Shown: positions 1-6,975, counted from the first letter of the stretch. The stretch is DNA of 7,214 bases from JAGNNV01 sp031412915 (GCA_031412915.1 JANODX010000173.1:1-7214); one strand, 5' to 3'. Notes: generated by a model not told the origin, from the sequence alone. Numbers and translations are program-made.

Positions 1-450
1 GCCGGAGGCCTCGAAGGCCGGGGGTTCACTCATCTCGGGGTCGCCGGCGCCCTGATCATCCCGGCCTGCATCGCGGCGGCGTTGCTCCATCGGCCCCTCG
101 ATCTGCTGTTGCTGGGCGACACCGAGGCGCGCGCGCTTGGACTGAATGTGCCAAGGATGCGGCTGCTGCTGCTCGCCCTCGCCGCCCTGCTCTCGGGCGC
201 CACCACGTCGATCGCGGGTTCGGTGCCGTTCGTGGGCCTGATGGCCCCGCACGCGATGAGGAGCCTCGTCGGACCCCGGTCGTCCCGGCTACTGCCCGCC
301 GCTTTTCTCGCCGGGGCCATCCTGGTGGTCCTCTCCGATCTCGCCGCCCGCGCGATCTCGGACCGATACGATCTACCCCTCGGAGCCATCACATCGCTCT
401 CGGGAGCGCCTTACCTGATCCACATTCTGCGGCGAACGGAGCAGGCGTGA
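1..450 (+). CDS. FecCD/BtuC-type ABC importer permease, C-terminal part (5' end outside window)
   Basis: This is the C-terminal 149 residues of an inner-membrane permease that imports iron-siderophore, heme or cobalamin together with a periplasmic binding protein and an ATPase. The frame is open from base 1, so the start lies upstream; the family is usually about 330-350 residues, so roughly the first half is missing. Seen in the sequence: the conserved FecCD segment GSVPFVGLMAPHAMR at visible residues 73-87, which matches the family's G-x-x-G-F-V-G-L-x-x-P-H-x-x-R pattern except for Pro in place of the usual Gly before FVGL. Also seen are hydrophobic helices near residues 52-66 and 99-118, and a closing segment with PLGAIT and SGAPYLIHILRR that matches the usual end of the family. 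The stop codon overlaps the next gene (GTGA), so the two are translationally coupled. The ligand cannot be decided because no binding protein or TonB receptor is in view. Confidence 0.93.
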   Translation, partial: AGGLEGRGFTHLGVAGALIIPACIAAALLHRPLDLLLLGDTEARALGLNVPRMRLLLLALAALLSGATTSIAGSVPFVGLMAPHAMRSLVGPRSSRLLPAAFLAGAILVVLSDLAARAISDRYDLPLGAITSLSGAPYLIHILRRTEQA

Positions 451-1244
451 ACCATCCCCATCTTCTGCAGATCGCGGAGGTCAGCGTGCGCCGGGGTCTG
501 CGGGATGTGGTCCAGCAGGTCTCACTGGAGGTGAACGCTTCCGAGCGGGTGGCTCTGGTCGGACCCAACGCCGCCGGCAAGTCGACCCTGCTCTCCGCCA
601 TCGCCGGACTTCTACCGCCCGCCCGGGGCGACATCCGGCTCGCGGGCCAGTCGCTCGCCACGTTCTCCAGTCGGGAAATCGCGCGACGGGTTGCTTTCGT
701 CGTGGCCCTGCAGGAGGGAGCGCCGAAACTTACGGTCCGGGAGAGCACGACGCTCGGCCGCTACCCTCACACCGGGCCGTTCCGGGATCTCTCCCCGACC
801 GATCACCACGCGGTGGCGCAGGCCATCGCGGAAACCGGCCTGCAGGAACTCGAGGCTCGGAGCCTGGGCTCCCTGTCGGCGGGGGAACGTCAGCGTGCCC
901 TGATCGCTCGCGCCCTGGCTCAGGAACCAAAGCTGTTGCTCCTGGACGAACCCTCCGCCCATCTCGACATCGGCCACGGCCTCGACCTCTTCGCCCTGCT
1001 CGCCACCATCGCCGCGCGCGGCGTGGCCATCGTGGCGGTGATCCACGACCTGGTCGCGGCGGCTCAGTGGGCCACGCGGATGATCGTGATGCACGAAGGC
1101 CGGATCGTGGATGAGGGACCGCCGAACGCGGTGATGAAAGGAGAACCGCTGGGGCGAGCGTTCGGGGTGTCGATCTCGGAGGCCCATTCGATCCAGGGCG
1201 CCGGCTCTCCCACCTGGCGTTTCGAACGAATGCCCGACGGGTAA
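447..1244 (+). CDS. ABC importer ATP-binding protein (FecE/BtuD/HmuV type)
   Basis: This 265-residue cytoplasmic ATPase powers the permease encoded just upstream. All nucleotide-binding motifs are visible and in order: Walker A GPNAAGKST at residues 39-47, Q-loop Gln89, signature LSAGE at 143-147 (the common form is LSGGE), Walker B LLLLDEP at 163-169 with catalytic Glu168, D-loop SAHLD at 170-174, and switch His200. Length and the short C-terminal tail fit the BtuD/FecE/HmuV group. The start is GTG at 447, overlapping the permease stop by 4 bases, with GGAG at 438-441 as ribosome binding site. No nearby in-frame alternative is better placed. Function as an importer ATPase is secure from the motifs and the pairing with a FecCD permease. 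The choice between iron-siderophore, heme and cobalamin is open. Confidence 0.95.
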   Translation: MNHPHLLQIAEVSVRRGLRDVVQQVSLEVNASERVALVGPNAAGKSTLLSAIAGLLPPARGDIRLAGQSLATFSSREIARRVAFVVALQEGAPKLTVRESTTLGRYPHTGPFRDLSPTDHHAVAQAIAETGLQELEARSLGSLSAGERQRALIARALAQEPKLLLLDEPSAHLDIGHGLDLFALLATIAARGVAIVAVIHDLVAAAQWATRMIVMHEGRIVDEGPPNAVMKGEPLGRAFGVSISEAHSIQGAGSPTWRFERMPDG

Positions 1245-1270
1245 CTCCTCCTTTCTGCGACCCGAGCGCC

Positions 1271-1292
1271 CGCCTTCGCCCGGGGCGAGGCG
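1271..1292 (+). terminator. Terminator-like hairpin after the ABC importer genes
   Basis: A GC-rich inverted repeat begins 26 bases after the ATPase stop: CGCC, one bulged T, TCGCC, loop CGG, GGCGA, GGCG. This gives nine base pairs with a single bulge. No run of T follows (next bases AAAGTCTG), so it is not a classical intrinsic terminator. It may still stop transcription, stabilise the 3' end, or simply reflect high GC. The rest of the 1245-1391 gap shows only the possible promoter near its end. Confidence 0.35.
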
Positions 1293-1379
1293 AAAGTCTG
1301 AATTCAGCGTTTGGAAGCCACGAACGGTTTCACGATGGCCACGGTGAACCGCGCGGCGTCACCACCACCGCCGCCCAGT

Positions 1380-1385
1380 TAGACT
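1380..1385 (+). promoter_or_regulatory. Possible -10 element (TAGACT) placing transcription start at the symporter start codon
   Basis: TAGACT matches the TAnnnT form of a sigma-70 -10 box and ends six bases before the ATG at 1392, the distance expected if the transcript begins at or next to the start codon. No Shine-Dalgarno sequence is seen before this ATG, which fits leaderless translation. No good -35 box is present: with a 17-base spacer the site reads CGTCAC. A six-base match can arise by chance. Confidence 0.3.
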
Positions 1386-1391
1386 GCCTCC

Positions 1392-2711
1392 ATGAGCGAG
1401 TCCATCGGTTCTTCCGGCAAGGGCATGAAACTCCACACCAAGATCCTGCTCGGCCTCGCGGCCGGGCTCGTGGCGGGTGTGACCACGAACCTCACCGTCG
1501 GCGTCGACAACCCCGCCGTCGAATGGGTCAACAAGTACATCGCGGGCCCGGTCGGCCAGGTGTTCCTGCGCATGTTGTTCATGGTGGTCATGCCCCTCGT
1601 CTTCGCGTCGATCACGCTCGGCGTCGCGGGCCTCGGCGACATCCGCAGGGTCGGCCGCGTCGGCGGCAAGGCCATCGGCTACTTCTTCATCACGACCTGC
1701 CTGGCCGCCACCCTGGGCCTGATCATCGTGAACGTAATGAGGCCCTGGGAACGTGTGCTTCCGGAGACCCGGACAGCCCTGATGGAGCGATTCGCGGGTG
1801 ACGCGTCGACGCGGGTCGAGGCCGCGGGCACCACCGGGCAATTCGGACCCGAGACGTTCGTCGCCATCGTGCCCCGCAACCCGATCGACGCAGCGGCGAA
1901 GACGGACATGCTGGCGGTGATCTTCTTCGGGCTGATGTTCGGCGCGGCCCTGACCATGATCGCGAGCGAGAAGGCGAAGCCCATGATCGTCTGGCTCGAG
2001 GCGCTCAACGAGGTGGTCATCCAGATCATCCATTTCGCGATGCTCCTCGCCCCCTATGGCGTTGCGTGCCTGATCTTCACCGTGTCCTCCCGGTTCGGCT
2101 TCGACCTGATGATCGCGGTGGCGGCTTTCGTGGTCACCGTGCTCATCGCCCTGGTCGCGCACGTGGTGATCACGCTGTTCGCCATCCTCCGCTTCGGAAT
2201 CGGCATTTCGCCCCTGCTCTTCGTCTCCCGCATCGAGGCCGCGCTCGTGACCGCGTTCTCCACCAGTTCCAGCAGCGCGACCCTGCCCACCGGCCTCGAC
2301 GTGGCTGAGAATCGGCTGGGAATCCCGCGCCAGATCGCCGGTTTCGTCCTGCCCATCGGCTCGACCATGTGCATGAACGGCACCGCGATCTTCGAAGGCA
2401 TCACCGTCATCTTCCTGGCCGAGATCTTCAACGTCGACCTGAGCATCACCCAGATGGCGATTGTCATGATCATGTCCGTCATCACCGCCATCGGTGCGGC
2501 CGGCGTCCCGGGCGGGTCCATTCCCCTCCTGGTCGGCATCCTCACCATGTTCGGCGTTCCCGGTGAGGGCATCGCCATCGTTCTAGGGGTTGACCGCATC
2601 CTCGACATGTCCCGCACGACCGTCAACGTCTTCTCCGACCTGACCGCCACGGCATTCGTGGCCAAGAGCGAAGGCATCTGGTCGGCCAAAGACGTGCCCG
2701 CCCTGAAGTAG
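1392..2711 (+). CDS. Dicarboxylate/amino acid:cation symporter (GltP/DctA, SLC1 fold)
   Basis: This 439-residue inner-membrane protein takes up acidic amino acids or C4-dicarboxylates using a cation gradient. Seen: a polytopic hydrophobic profile from residue 14; the serine-rich HP1 tip TSSSSATLP at 291-299; the TM7 motif region CMNGT at 327-331; HP2 with GAAGVPGGS; and the TM8 signature DRILDMSRTTVNVFSD at 401-416. By alignment to GltPh, Asp405, Arg408, Thr409 and Asn412 correspond to the substrate-binding D394, R397, T398 and N401. The Arg favours an acidic side chain. Odd: the usual NMDGT reads CMNGT, and Phe98 stands where GltPh has Tyr89, so the third sodium site is changed. The start at 1392 lacks a ribosome binding site; Met12 (1425) also lacks a well-spaced one, while the conserved part begins near residue 13. 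The gene appears to be transcribed alone. Glutamate, aspartate and C4-dicarboxylates cannot be told apart from sequence. Confidence 0.95.
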   Translation: MSESIGSSGKGMKLHTKILLGLAAGLVAGVTTNLTVGVDNPAVEWVNKYIAGPVGQVFLRMLFMVVMPLVFASITLGVAGLGDIRRVGRVGGKAIGYFFITTCLAATLGLIIVNVMRPWERVLPETRTALMERFAGDASTRVEAAGTTGQFGPETFVAIVPRNPIDAAAKTDMLAVIFFGLMFGAALTMIASEKAKPMIVWLEALNEVVIQIIHFAMLLAPYGVACLIFTVSSRFGFDLMIAVAAFVVTVLIALVAHVVITLFAILRFGIGISPLLFVSRIEAALVTAFSTSSSSATLPTGLDVAENRLGIPRQIAGFVLPIGSTMCMNGTAIFEGITVIFLAEIFNVDLSITQMAIVMIMSVITAIGAAGVPGGSIPLLVGILTMFGVPGEGIAIVLGVDRILDMSRTTVNVFSDLTATAFVAKSEGIWSAKDVPALK

Positions 2712-2741
2712 AGGCCAACTCCTCCATGGTGGATCGGCCTC
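2711..2741 (+). terminator. Hairpin overlapping the symporter stop codon, possible terminator
   Basis: GAGGCC (2711-2716, starting on the last base of the TAG stop) pairs with GGCCTC (2736-2741), and inside it TCCA pairs with TGGA around a TGG loop. This gives a two-part stem separated by an asymmetric internal loop. No T-run follows, so Rho-independent termination is not assured. Its position between two apparently separate transcription units supports a role in ending the symporter message. Confidence 0.35.
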
Positions 2742-2780
2742 AACCCTCGGGGGCCTGGCCTGGTCCAAGGTTCATCAGGC

Positions 2781-2786
2781 AAGGAG
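2781..2786 (+). promoter_or_regulatory. Ribosome binding site of the DUF1800 gene
   Basis: AAGGAG lies 4 bases before ATG 2791 and 7 bases before the adjacent in-frame ATG 2794. The second spacing is closer to optimal, so the protein may begin one residue later than annotated. Confidence 0.8.
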
Positions 2787-2790
2787 TCCC

Positions 2791-4557
2791 ATGATGAATC
2801 GCGACGGTCGTTTTCGAACGCTGCTGAGCCTCACGCTCGCCTCCCAGATGGCGGTCCTCGGACCCCTGGCGGGGGCCGACCCCGAGACCACGATCCAGAA
2901 GATCCCGAATGACGACGCCACCGCAATCCACGTTCTCAATCGGCTGACCTTCGGACCCGGTCCGAAGGACCTCGGGCGGGTGAAGCAGATGGGTGTCGCC
3001 GCATGGATCGACGCCCAGCTCCGTCCGTCGACCGCGACAGACACGGCGCTTGCCACGAGGCTCGCTCCCCTCGAAACCCTGTCGATGGACACTGCCGAGC
3101 TGCGAGCGAAGTACGAGACTCCACCCGACGTACGCCAGCAGATCCAGAAGGCCCGTGCCGAGAAGGACGCGGCCGAAGGCAAGACCGGGACGGCGTCTGC
3201 GGGGCAACGCTCCGACGAGATGGATCCCAAAGCCCGGCGCGAAGAGCGCGCGGCGATGGTGAAGCGGTTTCCCCAGCTCGCGACTCTCCAGGGCACGCCC
3301 CGGAAAGTCATCGCCGAACTCCAGGCCGGAAAAGTCCTGCGTGCCGCGTACGCCGAACGCCAGCTCGACGAGGTCATGGCGGACTTCTGGTTCAACCACT
3401 TCAATGTCTTCGCGCGCAAGGGCCCGGTGGAGTTCATGATCGGCGACTACGAGCGCGATATCCGCGAACGCTCCTTCGGAAAGTTCGAGGACCTGCTCGG
3501 GGCCGTGGCCCAGAGCCCGGCCATGCTCTTCTATCTCGACAACTGGCAGTCGGTGGACCCGGGCTTCTCGCCGCGAGACCTCTACCGCCAGCAGGGGATG
3601 GGTGGCCGTCCGCGGCTCAATGGCAATCGACCGCCGGGAGGCGGCGGCGCGACGGGGGCGAAGCAACCGCCGAAGCGCACTTTCGGCATCAACGAGAACT
3701 ACGCTCGCGAGCTGATGGAGCTTCACACCCTCGGCGTCGATGGCGGGTACACGCAGAAGGACGTGGTCGAAGTCGCGAAGGCCTTCACGGGCTGGACGAT
3801 TCTCGGTGAAGGCCCGGGCGGGCCGCGGCGAAACAAGGAGTCGCGATTCGCCTTCGCCGAACCGGCCCACATGAAGGGCGACAAGCGGGTTCTCGGCGTC
3901 ACCATCAAGAATGGCGACGAAAAGGAAGGGCTGGAGATCCTTCATCTCCTGGCCACGCATCCCTCCACCGCGAAGTTCATCTCCGCCAAACTGGTCCGGC
4001 GCTTCGTCGCCGACATCCCGCCCCAGGCCCTGGTGGATCGCGCCGCCGCCACCTTCACGAAGACGGGCGGAGACATCCGCGAAGTCCTGCGGACCCTACT
4101 CACCTCGGAGGAGTTCCTTGGACCCGCCTACCGATCCGCGAAGGTGAAGACACCTTTTGAGTTCGTGGTGAGCTCGGTTCGAGCGACCGGAGCCGAGGTG
4201 AAGAATCCGCGTCCGCTGACCGAAAAGATCGGCGCCATGGGCATGCCTCTGTATCTGCAGCAGCCGCCAACCGGCTACAAGGACACCGCCGAGGAATGGG
4301 TCTCGACCACGTCCCTCCTCGAGCGCATGAACTTCGCGCTCGACCTCTCGGCCGGTCGGGTCCGGGGCGTCGCTTTCGACCCAGGCAGCATCGACAACCA
4401 GGCGGCGACCCTGGATTCCGTGGCTGCGCAGATCCTCCCGAGCGGCCTCTCGCCGAAGTCGAGGGAAACTCTGGAAGCTGAGGCGAAGAAGGACGGCAAT
4501 GATCGGGCGAAGCTCGTGGGCCTCGTGCTGGGTTCGCCTGAGTTCCAGAGAAAGTAG
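2791..4557 (+). CDS. DUF1800 domain protein, Sec-exported
   Basis: This 588-residue exported protein belongs to DUF1800, a family with no established biochemical function. Residues 1-29 look like a Sec signal peptide: Arg at 4, 7 and 9, a hydrophobic stretch at 10-27, and a likely cut after Ala-Gly-Ala29. Family landmarks follow: LNRLTFGPGPKDL, DFWFNHFNVF at 198-207, NENYARELMELHTLG at 301-315, AFTGWTI, TSEEF at 438-442, KTPFEF at 453-458, MPLYLQQPPTGY at 485-496, and the ending LGSPEF. Residues 267-296 form a Gly/Pro/Arg-rich linker between two conserved blocks, probably flexible. It is followed 15 bases later by a DUF1501 gene, the usual partner of this family, so the two are almost certainly one operon. 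Family assignment is firm; the molecular role is unknown. The signal peptide and partner suggest action in the periplasm or at the cell surface. Confidence 0.95.
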   Translation: MMNRDGRFRTLLSLTLASQMAVLGPLAGADPETTIQKIPNDDATAIHVLNRLTFGPGPKDLGRVKQMGVAAWIDAQLRPSTATDTALATRLAPLETLSMDTAELRAKYETPPDVRQQIQKARAEKDAAEGKTGTASAGQRSDEMDPKARREERAAMVKRFPQLATLQGTPRKVIAELQAGKVLRAAYAERQLDEVMADFWFNHFNVFARKGPVEFMIGDYERDIRERSFGKFEDLLGAVAQSPAMLFYLDNWQSVDPGFSPRDLYRQQGMGGRPRLNGNRPPGGGGATGAKQPPKRTFGINENYARELMELHTLGVDGGYTQKDVVEVAKAFTGWTILGEGPGGPRRNKESRFAFAEPAHMKGDKRVLGVTIKNGDEKEGLEILHLLATHPSTAKFISAKLVRRFVADIPPQALVDRAAATFTKTGGDIREVLRTLLTSEEFLGPAYRSAKVKTPFEFVVSSVRATGAEVKNPRPLTEKIGAMGMPLYLQQPPTGYKDTAEEWVSTTSLLERMNFALDLSAGRVRGVAFDPGSIDNQAATLDSVAAQILPSGLSPKSRETLEAEAKKDGNDRAKLVGLVLGSPEFQRK

Positions 4558-4561
4558 CCGC

Positions 4562-4566
4562 AGGAG
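4562..4566 (+). promoter_or_regulatory. Ribosome binding site of the DUF1501 gene
   Basis: AGGAG sits in the 15-base gap after the DUF1800 stop, six bases before ATG 4573. It supports this start and co-translation from the same message. Confidence 0.8.
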
Positions 4567-4572
4567 CTCGCC

Positions 4573-5934
4573 ATGACCCTCAATTCTTCACGCCGCATCT
4601 TCCTCAAATCCTCGGCGCTCGCCGGCATCGTGTTCGGAGCCGCGCCGCGCTCCCTGATGCGCGCCGTGTACGCGCAGGGTTCGGTCTCGAAGCGCAAGAC
4701 GATGGTGGTGATCTTCCAGCGCGGCGCCTGCGACGGCCTGAACACGGTGATTCCGTACGCCGATTCCGGCTATGCCAAAGCTCGGCCCACGATTGCCATA
4801 CCCGCTCCGGGCCGCGGTCGTGAAGGCTCGGCCCTGGACCTGGACGGCCACTTCGGCCTCCATCCCGCGCTCCAGGACCTGCGGCCGCTGTACCAGGAGG
4901 GCCATCTCGGCATCGTTCATGCCATCGGTTCTCCCGACCTCACCCGCTCGCACTTCGATGCCCAGGACTTCATGGAGAGCGGCACGCCCGGCCTGAAGTC
5001 CACCGCCGATGGCTGGATGAATCGCTGTTCCAGCACCCTCGGCCAGACGGAATCGAGGTTCAGGGCGGTGGCACTGACTCAGACTCTTCCCCGCATGCTG
5101 CGAGGCTCCTCGCCCGCGGTGGCGCTCGCTCGAATCGACGACTTCCATGTTCGCGAGGACATCGAGATGAGCGAGGGCCGCGGGATGATGGGCGACGGCC
5201 GGCAACGGTATGGCCGGGGCGCACAATCCAACCGATCCGAGGGAACGGCCACGGCCCAGAAGGCAGACGGCGGATCATCCTCGGCCGCGTTCGAGAAACT
5301 CTATGCCGACGCCGCCCACGACATGCTGGGAAACGCGGGGCGCGAAACCTTTGAGGCCATCGAGGCGCTGAAGCTCGCGGATCCGGCGAAGTATCGGCCT
5401 CGCGAGGGCGTTTCCTACCCGCGCGGGCGTCTGGGCGACAGCATGAGGCAGATGGCCCAGCTCATCAAAGCCGACCTCGGTGTGGAGCTCGCCTTTGTCG
5501 ACATCGGCGGCTGGGATCACCACACCGCCGAGGGATCCTCCACCGGTCAGCTCGCGAACCTGTTGCGTCAGCTCGGCGGATCGATGGCCGCCTTCCATCA
5601 GGATCTGGGCGACCGCATGAACGACGTGGTGGTCATGACCATGACCGAGTTCGGCCGCACCGTGCGCGAGAACGGAAATCGCGGCACCGATCACGGACAC
5701 GGCGGCGTCTCGTTCGTCATGGGTGGACCGGTCAACGGGGGACGCGTCCACGGCAGGTTTCCGAAGCTGTCGGAAGAACATCTCTTCGAAGGCCGGGATC
5801 TGCCCGTGACCACCGATTTCAGAGACCTCGTCGGCGAGGTGCTGGTCCGTCACCTCGGCGTTTCGGATCTCAAGAGGGTCTTCCCGAACTACGAGGTGAA
5901 GCCCTCCGCATTCGTCGGCGCCCTCCGCGCTTAG
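4573..5934 (+). CDS. DUF1501 domain protein, Tat-exported
   Basis: This 453-residue protein belongs to DUF1501, whose fold is related to the alkaline phosphatase/sulfatase superfamily and whose substrate is not established. The N-terminus has a twin-arginine signal, SRRIFLKSS with Arg7-Arg8, a hydrophobic stretch, and a likely cut near VYAQG at about residue 34, so it should cross the membrane already folded. Family landmarks: CDGLNTVIPY at 53-62, HFGLHPAL, a RSHFDAQDFME segment, VDIGGWDHHT at 309-318, and MTEFGRTVRENGNRGTDHGHGG at 357-378, given here in parts: TEFGRT 358-363 and TDHGHGG 372-378. The Asp and His residues in the last two blocks are plausible metal ligands by analogy with the superfamily. 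Residues 201-237 form a Gly/Arg/Ser/Gln-rich insert, probably an exposed loop. It follows the DUF1800 gene by 15 bases. Two different export routes for the pair suggest that only this one needs folding or cofactor loading inside the cell. Confidence 0.95.
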   Translation: MTLNSSRRIFLKSSALAGIVFGAAPRSLMRAVYAQGSVSKRKTMVVIFQRGACDGLNTVIPYADSGYAKARPTIAIPAPGRGREGSALDLDGHFGLHPALQDLRPLYQEGHLGIVHAIGSPDLTRSHFDAQDFMESGTPGLKSTADGWMNRCSSTLGQTESRFRAVALTQTLPRMLRGSSPAVALARIDDFHVREDIEMSEGRGMMGDGRQRYGRGAQSNRSEGTATAQKADGGSSSAAFEKLYADAAHDMLGNAGRETFEAIEALKLADPAKYRPREGVSYPRGRLGDSMRQMAQLIKADLGVELAFVDIGGWDHHTAEGSSTGQLANLLRQLGGSMAAFHQDLGDRMNDVVVMTMTEFGRTVRENGNRGTDHGHGGVSFVMGGPVNGGRVHGRFPKLSEEHLFEGRDLPVTTDFRDLVGEVLVRHLGVSDLKRVFPNYEVKPSAFVGALRA

Positions 5935-6212
5935 AGATGCCCCTTGGCCGAGGCCTTGCACTGACGTCGATGTCGAATTGGCCCGGGACGCTACGGCCGA
6001 CTCGGGGTTTCTGTGTCCCGGGTTCGGCGCCCAGCGATCGCGGCTATCGGCACAGGTCTCGCCCGATCAGGCGGATGCACGCGATGCCGTTATGCTCGCG
6101 GCGCGGCGCCGATTCTCTGGGCTGGAACGCGCGGGCGGGGTGCTTTGCCGGATTGACCCGCATCGAGAAGAAGAAAAAGAGAGAAGAGCCAATGGGCAAT
6201 GAGAGGAACACA
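5935..6212 (+). other. Non-coding gap and leader before the outer-membrane protein gene
   Basis: This 278-base stretch stays open in the frame of the next gene, but the translation is Arg/Pro/Gly-rich, lacks a ribosome binding site at its upstream starts, and precedes a clean signal peptide, so I read it as non-coding. The only -10-like word seen is TATGCT at 6091-6096, with no matching -35 box. Positions 6163-6188 are a purine-rich tract (mostly A and G), unusual in this GC-rich sequence and placed in the probable leader. No clear terminator for the DUF1501 gene is visible. Confidence 0.5.
6202..6207 (+). promoter_or_regulatory. Ribosome binding site deciding the start of the outer-membrane protein
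   Basis: AGAGGA lies five bases before ATG 6213. The in-frame ATG at 6192 has only a weaker GAAGAG tract three bases before it, and starting there would put seven mostly polar residues ahead of the signal peptide. This favours 6213. Confidence 0.6.
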
Positions 6213-6887
6213 ATGATTCGAGGGACGACTCTCGCGGCGATGCTGGCGGTTTTTGCCGCGGCGTCGGCGCCGGCGCAGGACGCGCGCAAGAAGCTGGAAC
6301 TCAGCGGCACCGGAGGCTGGACGTACAGCGACGGTGTCGGCGGGTCAGGCATCACTGTGCCCAAGGTGGGGACGTTCGATCGGATCGACCCCGAAAACGC
6401 CTTCACGTGGGGTGTGCGTGTGGGCTTTCTCCTCGGCGACAACACCGAGGTCGGCGTCCTGTTCAACCAGCAGTCGACCGAACTCGATATCTCGGGCACG
6501 CAGATTATCGCGCTCGGGAACCTCAGCCTCCGGAACTACCACGGTTACTTCGCCTACAATTTCGGGGGCAACGATGCCGTCGCTCGCCCCTACTTCCTCA
6601 TCGGACTCGGGGCCACGCAGTATGCCCCGAGCAATGTAAGCGGGGGCGGCGTCACGAGGGACATCTCGGGGAACAGGAAGTTCTCCGGAACGACGGGCCT
6701 CGGGCTCAAGCTCTTCCCGAACAACGGGACTTTCGGCATCCGTCTCGAGGGCCGCTGGACCCCGACCTACATCAAGTCGAACGCCGTCGGCTGGTGGTGC
6801 GACCCCTATTGGGGCTGCTACGTCACCTCAGACGCCCAGTACTCGAATCAGATCGAGTTTTCGGGCGGCATTACGGTCCGGTTCTAG
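6213..6887 (+). CDS. Small outer-membrane beta-barrel protein
   Basis: This 224-residue protein looks like an OmpA/OmpX-type beta-barrel of the outer membrane. Residues 1-21 form a Sec signal peptide (Arg3, an Ala/Leu-rich core, APA before Gln22). The mature part is rich in Gly, Asn, Tyr and Phe, with short alternating polar/hydrophobic stretches such as TEVGVLFNQQ, YHGYFAYNF and YFLIGLGATQYA, which look like transmembrane strands. It ends in GGITVRF, with the C-terminal Phe that the BAM machinery recognises in many outer-membrane proteins. A loop near the end, WWCDPYWGCYV at 194-204, holds the only two cysteines of the mature protein, Cys196 and Cys202, which could form a disulfide after export. 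I chose ATG 6213 for its ribosome binding site; 6192 is an in-frame alternative. The role could be a pore, adhesin or structural barrel; sequence alone does not say. It appears to be its own transcription unit. Confidence 0.85.
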   Translation: MIRGTTLAAMLAVFAAASAPAQDARKKLELSGTGGWTYSDGVGGSGITVPKVGTFDRIDPENAFTWGVRVGFLLGDNTEVGVLFNQQSTELDISGTQIIALGNLSLRNYHGYFAYNFGGNDAVARPYFLIGLGATQYAPSNVSGGGVTRDISGNRKFSGTTGLGLKLFPNNGTFGIRLEGRWTPTYIKSNAVGWWCDPYWGCYVTSDAQYSNQIEFSGGITVRF

Positions 6888-6890
6888 ACC

Positions 6891-6902
6891 CCTCCTGGGA
6901 GG
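6891..6902 (+). terminator. Weak hairpin just after the outer-membrane protein gene
   Basis: CCTCC-TG-GGAGG starts three bases after the stop codon. With a realistic four-base loop only four pairs remain, and no T-run follows, so it is at best a weak termination signal. Bases 6903-6957 between it and the first repeat copy show nothing else I can support. Confidence 0.2.
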
Positions 6903-6975
6903 ACGGCGGCGACGACCCCCGGCCAGGCATCCGCCGCCCTGAAACGCTCCTTGAGATAGCGGAGGCCCGATTCCT

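Noticed and set aside
1359..2162. 267-codon open frame on the - strand opposite the symporter
   Set aside because: Its His/Asp/Glu/Arg-rich, Gly-heavy translation is the usual antisense shadow of hydrophobic membrane-protein codons.
2740..3960. 406-codon open frame on the - strand opposite the DUF1800 gene
   Set aside because: It is antisense to a gene with firm family motifs and a good ribosome binding site. Long antisense frames are expected in GC-rich coding DNA and the translation shows no recognisable domain.
5943..5959. GGCC-GA-GGCC inverted repeat as a terminator for the DUF1501 gene
   Set aside because: Only four pairs around a two-base loop and no T-run, too weak to support.
5275..5961. 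228-codon open frame on the - strand opposite the DUF1501 gene
   Set aside because: Antisense to a gene with clear family motifs, with no domain of its own.
5956..5961. TTGCAC as a -35 box in the gap before the outer-membrane protein
   Set aside because: No -10-like sequence occurs at the expected 16-18 base spacing.
6034..6041. GCGATCGC palindrome as a possible HIP1-like site
   Set aside because: A single eight-base palindrome in GC-rich DNA is compatible with chance and no second copy was noticed.
6153..6158. TTGACC as a -35 box close to the outer-membrane protein
   Set aside because: The sequence 17 bases downstream is AAAGAG, a poor -10, and lies within the purine tract.
5937..6212. 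In-frame upstream extension of the outer-membrane protein by up to 92 codons
   Set aside because: The extension is Arg/Pro-rich, has no ribosome binding site, and would bury the signal peptide in the middle of the protein.
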